DNA of 60,723 nt from Streptomyces sp. ISL-87 (GTDB lineage: Bacteria; Actinomycetota; Actinomycetes; Streptomycetales; Streptomycetaceae): NCBI RefSeq assembly GCF_018614095.1, contig NZ_JAGGOY010000063.1, positions 115,128 through 175,850 on the forward strand, given 5' to 3'. Both the position numbers and the translations under genes were made by a program. Shown here piece after piece: positions 54,310 to 60,723 of this stretch (positions are counted from its first letter, which is position 1; each line of letters begins with the position of its first letter). The notes under the pieces were generated by a model. The model was given only the letters and a program-made list of their open reading frames with translations, searched no databases and was not told the DNA's origin.

Positions 54310-54724
54310 TACGCAGCCAGAGCATCCCGGTGATCGGCAGGATCACCGGGATGAACAGGTAGCCCATCCCGAAGCTCGACCACACGGTCGCGTCCGGGAA
54401 GGCCTCGGGCCGGACCAGGGTCCAGGTGCCCACGATCAGTACGCCGGTCAGCTCGGCGGCGCAGCAGATCCGCGCCGCCTTGCGGGCCGTCTCCCCGCCG
54501 CGCACCAGCGAGTACGTGATGAAGGCGTACACCAGCGCGGCCACGCCGGACAGTGCGTACGGCAGCGGAGCCCGGTCGAACTCGGTGGAGATCTGGTAGG
54601 CCGAGCGCGAGACCGCGCCGACCGTGATCACTCCGTACAGCCAGACCAGCAGCAGCCCCGGTCCGGAGACCAGGCGCTCACGCCCGGCGGGCGCGGCGGC
54701 CGCGTCATCCATGTGTGCGTCCAT
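54299..54724 (-). CDS. Small integral membrane protein, four predicted helices
   Basis: 141-aa protein with four hydrophobic segments (LLLVWLYGVITVGAVS, YALSGVAALVYAFITYSLV, ICCAAELTGVLIVGTWTLV, MGYLFIPVILPITGMLWL). Conserved in Streptomyces, no known role. ATG 54724 starts 8 bp after the upstream gene stop; ATG 54760 would overlap that gene by 29 bp. It forms a minus-strand pair with the next membrane protein gene. Confidence 0.65.
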   Translation of the reverse strand: MDAHMDDAAAAPAGRERLVSGPGLLLVWLYGVITVGAVSRSAYQISTEFDRAPLPYALSGVAALVYAFITYSLVRGGETARKAARICCAAELTGVLIVGTWTLVRPEAFPDATVWSSFGMGYLFIPVILPITGMLWLRTRR

Positions 54725-54731
54725 GTCCGTG

Positions 54732-55100
54732 TCAGGCACCGGGTGTTCCCCAAATGTCATAGAGGCGTACTTCGAGCACGGCGAGGACGACCGCACCCGC
54801 GGCCACCGTCACCGAACCCCACTTGGTCCGCTCGCTCAGTGAGAGCAGCGCGGCGGCCGGGACCGCCGCGAAGGACCCGATCAGGTAGGCGACGAAGATC
54901 ACCGCGCCCTCGTCGGCCTTCTCGCCCTGGGCCAGCTTGACCACTCCGACCACCAACTGGAGCAGGACCAGCACGGTCACCACGGCCATGCCGATGAAAT
55001 GCCAGTCCTTGGTCGGCTGGTCCCGCCAGGCGGCGTGGCCGCACCAGGCGGCGAGGGCGAGTGCGGTCACGCCGATGGCGACCGTCAGGGCGTCGAGCAT
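54732..55100 (-). CDS. Small integral membrane protein, four predicted helices
   Basis: 122-aa protein: MLDALTVAIGVTALALAAWCG, FIGMAVVTVLVLLQLVVGVVKLAQG, GAVIFVAYLIGSFAAVPAAALLSL and VTVAAGAVVLAVLEVRLYDIWG are four membrane segments. Conserved in actinobacteria, function unknown. The gene is first of a two-gene minus-strand operon and is divergent from the leader of the methionine ABC operon. Confidence 0.75.
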   Translation of the reverse strand: MLDALTVAIGVTALALAAWCGHAAWRDQPTKDWHFIGMAVVTVLVLLQLVVGVVKLAQGEKADEGAVIFVAYLIGSFAAVPAAALLSLSERTKWGSVTVAAGAVVLAVLEVRLYDIWGTPGA

Positions 55101-55224
55101 GCAGCGAGCGTATTACGGCCCGAAGGACCCGATGCGCGCGCCCCTGGGCCCCGGCTTTCCCGGCCGTGACGCGGAACGATGCCGTCCGGAATACGGTCGG
55201 AACGTGTCCGCTATCCGGACGGCT

Positions 55225-55255
55225 TTGATCGGTGACGGGATGCGTCTGCTTTACT
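55225..55255 (+). promoter_or_regulatory. Promoter for the metNIQ leader
   Basis: TTGATC (55225-55230) and TTTACT (55250-55255) fit -35 and -10 elements with 19-bp spacing (18 if CTTTAC is used). A start about seven bases downstream falls on the ATG at 55263, so the leader ORF would be leaderless. Confidence 0.5.
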
Positions 55256-55262
55256 GGGGCCC

Positions 55263-55349
55263 ATGACCACGACGAGCAGCCGCACCCTTGCGACCGAGGC
55301 GACGATGACGCCCGGTGCTCGTTGTATGTGTCGAATGTGCGCCTTCTGA
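55263..55349 (+). CDS. Cys/Met-rich leader peptide (candidate attenuator ORF)
   Basis: 28-codon ORF beginning MTTTSSRTLATE and ending CMCRMCAF just before TGA: three Cys and two Met in the last eight residues. No ribosome site precedes it, and the promoter geometry predicts leaderless translation. Cysteine-rich leaderless leader peptides that attenuate downstream sulfur genes are known in mycobacteria. Here the downstream genes form a methionine-type ABC importer, so ribosome stalling at the Cys/Met codons under sulfur-amino-acid shortage could expose the operon. The ORF track of larger frames misses it. Confidence 0.65.
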   Translation: MTTTSSRTLATEATMTPGARCMCRMCAF

Positions 55350-55366
55350 GGGCCCCTCTCCATGCA

Positions 55367-55424
55367 GTCTCGCGCCCCGAAGCGAGACCGGCCGAGCCCG
55401 TCCGCACCGCCGCTCCGAAGCGGC
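55367..55424 (+). ncRNA. Hairpins after the leader peptide (attenuator region)
   Basis: GTCTCGC (55367-55373) pairs with GCGAGAC (55382-55388); GCCGCT (55409-55414) pairs with AGCGGC (55419-55424). They follow the leader ORF stop by 17 and 59 bases, and about 130 bases remain to metN. No T-rich terminator is seen, so control by Rho or at translation is more likely. Confidence 0.5.
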
Positions 55425-55554
55425 ACGGATCGCTCCTGCCCCGCGCACGCGTCGCCCGTCGTTTCGTGACGGTCTGACCCGTATCGCGTCCCCAGATGTT
55501 TGCCCCGTGCCCGGCACTCCGCTGCGCCGAGCACTCGACAGCGACGGAAATCCT

Positions 55555-56610
55555 GTGATCACCACATCGGGCCTCACGAAGGTCTACCAGTCCCGTGGCC
55601 GTGAGGTCACCGCCCTGGACGGCGTCGACCTGCACGTCCGCGAGGGCGAGGTCTACGGAGTCATCGGCCAGAGCGGCGCCGGCAAGTCCTCCCTGATCCG
55701 CTGCGTGAACCTGCTGGAGCGCCCCACCGCCGGCACCGTGACCGTCGACGGCGTCGACCTCACCGCGCTCGCCGGCCGCGGCCGCCGCGCCGGCAAGGAG
55801 CTCCGCGAGGCCCGCAGCCGCATCGGCATGGTCTTCCAGCACTTCAACCTGCTGTCCTCGCGCACGGTCCAGGCCAATATCGAGCTGCCCCTGGAGATCC
55901 TCGGGATCTCCGGCCGCGAGCGCTCCCGCAAGGCCGCCGAACTCCTCGACCTCGTGGGCCTCGCCGACAAGGCCAAGGCCTACCCCGCCCAGCTCTCCGG
56001 CGGCCAGAAGCAGCGCGTCGGCATCGCCCGCGCCCTGGCCGGCGACCCCAAGGTCCTGCTGTCCGACGAGGCCACCAGCGCCCTGGACCCCGAGACCACC
56101 CGCTCGATCCTCCAGCTGCTGCGCGACCTCAACCGGCAGCTCGGCCTGACCGTGTTGCTCATCACGCACGAGATGGACGTCGTCAAGACGATCTGCGACT
56201 CGGCCGCCCTGATGAAGCGGGGCCGGATCATCGAGTCCGGCACCGTCGCCGAACTGCTCGCCACCCCCGGCTCCGAGCTCGCCGCCGAGCTCTTCCCGGT
56301 CAGCGGCGCCGCCTCCGGCCCGGACCGCACGGTCGTCGACGTCACCTTCCACGGCGAGGCCGCCACGCAGCCGGTGATCTCCCAGCTCTCGCGTACGTAC
56401 AACATCGACATCTCGATCCTCGGCGCCGCGATGGACACCGTCGCGGGCAGGCAGATCGGCCGGATGCGCATCGAGCTGCCCGGCCGCTACGAGGACAACG
56501 TGGTCCCGGTGGGCTTCCTGCGCGAACAGGGCCTCCAGGTCGACGTCGTCGACGATCCCGAAGACGCAGACGCCGAGCTCGCCCAGCTCGTCAAGGATGG
56601 TGCCAAGTGA
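55555..56610 (+). CDS. metN: Methionine-type ABC importer ATP-binding protein with NIL domain
   Basis: 351-aa ATPase. Walker A GQSGAGKSSLIRCVN, Q-loop RIGMVFQHFNLLSSRTV, signature LSGGQKQRVGIARALA, Walker B VLLSDEATSALDP and switch His in LLITHEMDV are all present. The C-terminal NIL domain (QPVISQLSRTYNIDISILGAAMDTVAGRQIGRMRIELPG) binds methionine and mediates transinhibition in MetN. GTG 55555 has only a weak site (GGAAA). It is coupled to metI by a 4-bp overlap. Confidence 0.9.
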   Translation: MITTSGLTKVYQSRGREVTALDGVDLHVREGEVYGVIGQSGAGKSSLIRCVNLLERPTAGTVTVDGVDLTALAGRGRRAGKELREARSRIGMVFQHFNLLSSRTVQANIELPLEILGISGRERSRKAAELLDLVGLADKAKAYPAQLSGGQKQRVGIARALAGDPKVLLSDEATSALDPETTRSILQLLRDLNRQLGLTVLLITHEMDVVKTICDSAALMKRGRIIESGTVAELLATPGSELAAELFPVSGAASGPDRTVVDVTFHGEAATQPVISQLSRTYNIDISILGAAMDTVAGRQIGRMRIELPGRYEDNVVPVGFLREQGLQVDVVDDPEDADAELAQLVKDGAK

Positions 56611-57275
56611 CCTGGTCCGAGATGCAGCCCCTGCTCACCCAGGGCACGTACGACACCCTCTACATGGTGCTCTGGTCCACCCTGGTGACCGTCCTCGGCG
56701 GACTGCCCATCGGCATCCTGCTCGTCCTCACCGATAAGGGCGGCCTCCTCCAGAACCAGCCGCTCAACAAGGTCCTCGGCGTGATCGTGAACATAGGCCG
56801 CTCGCTGCCGTTCATCATCCTGCTGATCGCCCTGATCCCGGTCACCACGGCGGTCGTCGGCACCTTCATCGGGCCCACGGCCATGATCGTCCCGCTCGCC
56901 ATCGGCGCCGTCCCCTTCTTCGCCCGCCTCGTCGAGACGGCCGTCCGCGAGGTGGACCACGGCCTGATCGAGGCCGTCGAGTCCATGGGCGGCGGCATCC
57001 CGACCCTGGTCGGCAAGGTCCTGCTGCCGCAGGCGCTGCCCTCCCTGATCGCCGGTGTCACCACCACCGTGATCACCCTGATCGGCTACTCCGCCATGGC
57101 CGGCGCGGTCGGCGGCGAAGGCCTCGGCTCCAAGGCCATCACCTACGGCTTCCAGCGCTTCGAGACCGGCTTCATGGTCGCCACCGTCGTGGTCCTGGTC
57201 GCGCTCGTCACCGTGATCCAGCTGATCGGCGACGGCGTGGTACGCGTCCTCGCCCGCCGCGGCCGGACAGCGTGA
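56607..57275 (+). CDS. metI: Methionine-type ABC importer permease
   Basis: 222-aa permease with five predicted helices. The EAA loop contacting MetN is visible as ETAVREVDHGLIEAVESMGGGIPTLVGKVLLPQALPSL. GTG 56607 overlaps the metN stop (GTGA). The sequence GYSAMAGAVGGEGLGSKAITYGFQRFE is typical of MetI. The lipoprotein gene follows after 149 bp. Confidence 0.92.
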   Translation: MTWSEMQPLLTQGTYDTLYMVLWSTLVTVLGGLPIGILLVLTDKGGLLQNQPLNKVLGVIVNIGRSLPFIILLIALIPVTTAVVGTFIGPTAMIVPLAIGAVPFFARLVETAVREVDHGLIEAVESMGGGIPTLVGKVLLPQALPSLIAGVTTTVITLIGYSAMAGAVGGEGLGSKAITYGFQRFETGFMVATVVVLVALVTVIQLIGDGVVRVLARRGRTA

Positions 57276-57424
57276 GGCCCACAAGCCTCCGGACAGTCTG
57301 AGGCCCCACGGGGCGCAACAGACCCACCCCCCAAGAAGGCCCGCACTTGTCGTGCTTGGGCCGCCACCACCCGCAAGACACGCGCACGATCCGCGCACTT
57401 GCACCGCAATGAAAGGCACTCTTC

Positions 57425-58288
57425 GTGCGTAAGAACATCAAGCTCACCGCCATCGCCGCCACCTCCGCCGCGCTCGCCCTCGGCCTCACCGCCTGCGGCA
57501 GCTCCTCGGACCCGTCCTCCACCAAGGCCGGCGGCAAGACCGACGAGAACAAGCCCCTCGTCATAGCGGCCTCCCCGAGCCCGCACGCCGACATCCTGAA
57601 CTTCGTCAAGGACAAGCTCGCGGCCAAGGAAGGCCTCAAGCTCGAGGTCAAGGAGTTCACGGACTACGTCCTGCCGAACACCGCCACCGAGCAGGGCCAG
57701 GTCGACGGCAACTACTTCCAGCACAAGCCGTACCTCGACGACTTCAACAAGAAGAACGGCACGCACATCGTGCCCGTCGTGAACGTGCACCTGGAGCCCC
57801 TCGGCCTCTACTCCAAGAAGGTCAAGGCCCTCACCGACATCAAGGCCGGCCAGACCATCGCCGTCCCGAACGACACCACCAACGAGGGCCGCGCGCTCCA
57901 GCTGCTCGCCGCGAACAACCTGATCACCCTCAAGGAGGGTGTCGGCACCAGCGCCAAGCTGTCCGACATCACCGACAAGAAGGGCCTGGAGTTCAAGGAG
58001 CTGGAGGCCGCCACGGTCCCCCGCGCCCTGAACGACGTGGACGCCGCCGTCATCAACGGCAACTACGCCCTCGAGGCCGGTCTGAAGCCCGCCAAGGACG
58101 CGCTGGTCCTGGAGAAGGCCGAGGGCAACCCCTACGCCAACTTCCTCGCGGTCAAGGCCGGCAACGAGAAGGACCCGCGCATCGAGAAGCTCGCCAAGCT
58201 CCTGAACTCCGACGAGGTCAAGAAGTTCATCGAGGAGAAGTACCAGGGCTCGGTCGTCCCGGCCTTCGGCGCCCCCGCCGCCTCCTGA
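57425..58288 (+). CDS. metQ: Methionine-type ABC importer substrate-binding lipoprotein
   Basis: 287-aa NlpA/MetQ-family lipoprotein. The signal ends in the lipobox LGLTAC with Cys24 as lipidation site. The mature part includes ASPSPHADILNFVKDKL, EFTDYVLPNTATEQGQVDGNYFQHKPYLDDF, IAVPNDTTNEGRALQLL and DAAVINGNYALEAGL, matching MetQ. GTG 57425 begins the set. A terminator follows 30 bp after the stop. The ligand is probably methionine; other NlpA proteins bind related amino acids. Confidence 0.92.
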   Translation: MRKNIKLTAIAATSAALALGLTACGSSSDPSSTKAGGKTDENKPLVIAASPSPHADILNFVKDKLAAKEGLKLEVKEFTDYVLPNTATEQGQVDGNYFQHKPYLDDFNKKNGTHIVPVVNVHLEPLGLYSKKVKALTDIKAGQTIAVPNDTTNEGRALQLLAANNLITLKEGVGTSAKLSDITDKKGLEFKELEAATVPRALNDVDAAVINGNYALEAGLKPAKDALVLEKAEGNPYANFLAVKAGNEKDPRIEKLAKLLNSDEVKKFIEEKYQGSVVPAFGAPAAS

Positions 58289-58317
58289 TGAATAAGGCTT
58301 GATTCACCCCGGTTTGT

Positions 58318-58350
58318 CGGCCCCGCACACCCCCGTGGCGTGCGGGGCCG
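58318..58350 (+). terminator. Hairpin terminator after metQ
   Basis: CGGCCCCGCAC (58318-58328) pairs perfectly with GTGCGGGGCCG (58340-58350), loop 11 bases. Confidence 0.85.
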
Positions 58351-58476
58351 AGCCGTGCCCGCTTCCGGGCAACCCCGGCCATGCACATCCCCCGGCCGAT
58401 GCTGCATGCTGTGGCCTACGCCGCACAAACGGTCCCGCAACACGGTCGCACCACGGTCTCAGGCATGGAGCTGCGC

Positions 58477-59175
58477 ATGACTACCACCTTCCCGGACGTC
58501 ACCATCAGCACGGACCGGCTGGTGCTGCGCCCCTTCGAGGAAGAGGACGTCACCGCGCTCACCGAGATGATGAACGACGAGAACATCACCGCCTGGACCA
58601 CCGTCCCGCACCCCTACACCCACGCCGACGCGCACGGCTGGGCCACCCGGTACTCCCACACGGAGCGCACCGAGGGCCGCGGCATCGTCCTCGCCGTCAC
58701 CGAGTTCCTCACCCAGCGCCTGGTCGGCATCGTCCACCTCCGGAACACCAACTGGCGCACCCGCGCCACCGAGGTCGGATACGTCACCGCCCCCTGGGCC
58801 CGCGGCGAGGGCTACGCCAGCGAGTCCGTACTCGCCGTCGCCCAGTGGCTCTTCCGCGACCAGCGCTTCGAACGCCTCGAACTGCGCACCCCGGCCGACA
58901 ACACGGCCTCCCAGCAGGTGGCCCAGAAGATCGGCTGCATCAGCGAGGGCGTGCTCCGCAACGCCTGGATAGTGCGCACCCAGACGGCCGACGGCTCCTG
59001 GACCGACACCCGGACCGACCTCATCGTCTGGAGCCTCGTCCCCGAAGACCTCGACGACGCCGACGGGTACGAAGGCTACGACGGGTACGACAGCTACAGC
59101 GGATACGGCGGCGGCCCCGCCTTCGCAAAGCGTGCCGACGCGAACGGGTACGCGGTCTCGACCGACTGGAACTGA
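58477..59175 (+). CDS. GNAT-family acetyltransferase (RimJ/RimL-like)
   Basis: 232-aa protein of the RimJ/RimL-like subgroup: TISTDRLVLRPFEEEDVTALTEMM at the start, EVGYVTAPWARGEGYASESVLAVAQWLF (acetyl-CoA motif, about residues 97-124), FERLELRTPADNTASQQVAQKIG. A Tyr/Gly/Asp-rich tail with repeated GYDGYD-type residues follows (about residues 193-215) and is unusual. ATG 58477 is preferred, with GGAG six bases upstream; ATG 58465 is in frame. Substrate unknown. Confidence 0.85.
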   Translation: MTTTFPDVTISTDRLVLRPFEEEDVTALTEMMNDENITAWTTVPHPYTHADAHGWATRYSHTERTEGRGIVLAVTEFLTQRLVGIVHLRNTNWRTRATEVGYVTAPWARGEGYASESVLAVAQWLFRDQRFERLELRTPADNTASQQVAQKIGCISEGVLRNAWIVRTQTADGSWTDTRTDLIVWSLVPEDLDDADGYEGYDGYDSYSGYGGGPAFAKRADANGYAVSTDWN

Positions 59176-59265
59176 ACCGATGACCAGGTAGTCTCACCAT
59201 AAATCCATACCTTCCCCGCCTGCCCCCACATCCGCGCCTGCCCCCACCTCTGGAGACTGACGACG

Positions 59266-60480
59266 ATGGCCGACCGGGTCACGGTGATCGGCTGGGACGG
59301 CTCCCCCCTGACCGCGGCCGCCCGGTCCGCGCTCTCCGCCGCCACCCTGGTGGCCGGCGCCGCCCACCACCTCGCGCTTCCCGAAGTCCCGCCCACCGCC
59401 GAGCGCATCCGCCTCGGCAGCCTGGGCCTCGCCGCCCGCCGGATCGCCGGCCACCGCGGCACCGCCGTCGTCTTCGCCGACGGGGACCCCGGCTTCTTCG
59501 GCGTCGTCCGCACCCTGCGCGCCCCCGAGCACGGCCTTGAGGTGGAAGTCGTCCCCGCCGTCTCCTCCGTCGCCGCCGCCTTCGCCCGCGCCGGTATGCC
59601 CTGGGACGACGCCCAGGTCGTCGTCGCCCACCCCCGCACCCTGCGCCGCGCCGTCAACGTCTGCCGCGCCCACAGCAAAGTCGCCGTCCTCACCTCACCC
59701 GGCGCCGGCCCCGCCGAACTCGCGCTGCTGCTCGACGGCGTCCACCGCACCTTCGTCATCTGCGAGGAACTCGGCACCGCCAAGGAACAGGTGAGCGTCC
59801 TCACCTCAGACAAGGCCGCCGACCACAGCTGGCGCGACCCCAACGTCGTCATCGTCATCGGCGGCGCGGGACAGGTCTCTGCCGCGGCCGAGCCCGGCTG
59901 GCTGCTCGGCCAGACCCCCGGCCAGAGCGGCCCCCGCGGCTGGGCCGCGCCGCAGGCCGACGTATCCGAGGCGGGCGAGGGGGAGTCGGCGCAACTGCGC
60001 GCCGCCCAGCTCGCCCGCCTCGGTCCGCGCACCGGCGACCTCGTCTGGGACATCGGGACCGGCTCCGGCGCCCTCGCCGTGGACGCCGCCGCGCTCGGCG
60101 CCGCCGTCATCGCCGTGGACGCCGACCCGCGCGCCTGCGAACGCGTCACCGCCGCGGCCCGCAAGCGGGGCGTACTGCTCCAAGTCGTCCCCGGGCACGC
60201 GCCGCACGTACTGGAGAACCTGCCCGAGCCCGACGTCGTCCGCGTCGGCGGCGGGGGAGCCGAGGTCGTCGCGGCCGTCGCCGACCGCCGCCCCGAACGG
60301 ATCGTCAGCCACGCCTCCACACGCGACGAAGCGGAGGCCATCGGGCGCGCCCTCACCGAACACGGGTACGCCGTCGAGTGCGCGCTGCTCCAGTCCGTCG
60401 GCCTCGACCCCCGGACCTGGGCCGAACAGGACCGCTCCGTAGTCTTCCTGCTGGCCGCCGAACGCCCCGTGACCCGCTAG
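59266..60480 (+). CDS. cobL: Precorrin-6Y C5,15-methyltransferase (decarboxylating)
   Basis: 404-aa fusion of CbiE and CbiT, the cobalamin enzyme that methylates C5 and C15 of precorrin-6Y and decarboxylates its C12 acetate. N-terminal tetrapyrrole methylase region: VTVIGWDGSPLTAAARSAL, VVFADGDPGFFGVVRTL, VEVVPAVSSVAAAFARAGMPWDD. C-terminal methyltransferase: QLARLGPRTGDLVWDIGTGSGALAVDAAALGAAVIAVDADPRACE and GHAPHVLENLPEPDVVRVGGGG. A 18-bp-period direct repeat (CGCCTGCCCCCAC at 59217 and 59235) lies upstream, with no cobalamin riboswitch visible. The TAG stop is in a CTAG used by the MITE. Confidence 0.9.
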   Translation: MADRVTVIGWDGSPLTAAARSALSAATLVAGAAHHLALPEVPPTAERIRLGSLGLAARRIAGHRGTAVVFADGDPGFFGVVRTLRAPEHGLEVEVVPAVSSVAAAFARAGMPWDDAQVVVAHPRTLRRAVNVCRAHSKVAVLTSPGAGPAELALLLDGVHRTFVICEELGTAKEQVSVLTSDKAADHSWRDPNVVIVIGGAGQVSAAAEPGWLLGQTPGQSGPRGWAAPQADVSEAGEGESAQLRAAQLARLGPRTGDLVWDIGTGSGALAVDAAALGAAVIAVDADPRACERVTAAARKRGVLLQVVPGHAPHVLENLPEPDVVRVGGGGAEVVAAVADRRPERIVSHASTRDEAEAIGRALTEHGYAVECALLQSVGLDPRTWAEQDRSVVFLLAAERPVTR

Positions 60481-60669
60481 TGCCGTGGCCGGAAAGGTTC
60501 ACCGGGTCGCGACGCTCCCCCGGCTACCGCTGGGAGGTGCCCCCAGGCACGGCACCTCGCCGCGTTGTCGGACCGCGCAAGTACGTCGAGTACGAGCCGC
60601 GGTCCTCCGCCTTGCGATGCACCGCACCGGACGCCGCGCCCCGGCAAACCTTTCCGGCCACGGCACTAG
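60477..60669. mobile_element. Complete 185-bp MITE-like element with CTAG duplication
   Basis: The element spans 60481-60665. Its left end starts TGCCGTGGCCGGAAAGGTT and the right end is the inverse, with 23 of 25 bases matching. CTAG flanks both sides (60477-60480 and 60666-60669). The interior contains CGCTGGGAGGTGCC/GGCAC-type smaller repeats but no ORF. Both adjacent genes end with TAG inside the CTAG copies. I recall very similar elements in many Streptomyces; the autonomous partner is not in the window. Confidence 0.85.
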
Positions 60670-60723
60670 CCGCCGTAGCGGCCCGTGCACAGGGCGACGA
60701 TGGCCGGGTCGAGCGTGCCCCGG
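60666..60723 (-). CDS. C-terminal end of an unidentified gene (partial)
   Basis: The last 18 codons of a minus-strand gene read GTLDPAIVALCTGRYGG before TAG at 60666-60668. The rest is outside the window. The tail is too short to recognise. The stop overlaps the right CTAG of the MITE. Confidence 0.55.
   Translation of the reverse strand, partial: RGTLDPAIVALCTGRYGG

Noticed and set aside
59176..59265. Cobalamin riboswitch before cobL
   Set aside because: The 90-bp gap is too short and lacks the B12-box GCCACTG pattern; only a short direct repeat is seen.

Overview
The window is high-GC actinobacterial chromosome, almost certainly Streptomyces. Grounds: very high GC with strong GC bias at third codon positions, frequent GTG starts, tightly overlapping operons, and a gene order (infC-rpmI-rplT, a TrmH methyltransferase, an orphan histidine kinase, pheST, a TPR regulator, argCJBDR) that I recall as core Streptomyces order. 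This is from memory; no search was run.

Layout. 1-7.9 kb: secreted HAD phosphatase; a 2.1-kb transposon-like cassette (VOC pseudogene, YdhR-like protein, TetR regulator with a double operator); a PLP racemase/aldolase-fold enzyme; a GC-rich tandem repeat; a membrane protein with a mycosin-like protease and an SseB protein. 8-16.4 kb: translation block (DUF1844, infC with a non-canonical start and an attenuator leader, rpmI, rplT, TrmH, histidine kinase, pheST). 16.5-24.8 kb: SpoIIE-phosphatase remnant, TPR regulator, Nudix, 3-hydroxybutyryl-CoA dehydrogenase, secreted family-10-like glycosidase, DUF1918, EamA transporter divergent from a MocR regulator, degenerate histidine phosphatase. 24.8-27.7 kb: a GlxA-regulator/isochorismatase pair between IS21-like terminal repeats, and a broken SUKH gene ending at a third repeat array.

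27.7-37.5 kb: arginine biosynthesis (argC, a 31-aa bridging ORF, argJ, argB, argD, argR, argG, argH) with ARG-box-like sites before argC and argG, plus a minus-strand trio (HEAT fragment, flavin-fold oxidase, L,D-transpeptidase). 37.5-47.1 kb is accessory: 15-bp repeats, a HAD-like gene lacking its catalytic motif, a NADAR-domain protein, a four-gene tyrosine-recombinase module resembling RIT/Tn554 transposition genes, and a GNAT-like/DUF2716 protein. 47.1-60.7 kb: TetR-MFS pair, a bactofilin/pentapeptide-like membrane protein, PlsC, glycerophosphodiesterase, a small sigma-like factor, GNAT, two small membrane proteins, a methionine-type ABC operon preceded by a Cys/Met-rich leader peptide, another GNAT and cobL.

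The most notable signals are (i) a 185-bp element with 25-bp terminal inverted repeats and CTAG duplication at the right end, with part of a second copy at the left edge of the window; (ii) two insertions that both hit a CTAG shared by convergent TAG stop codons; (iii) two transposase-less cargo cassettes; (iv) a leaderless Cys/Met leader peptide before metNIQ; (v) the recombinase quartet.
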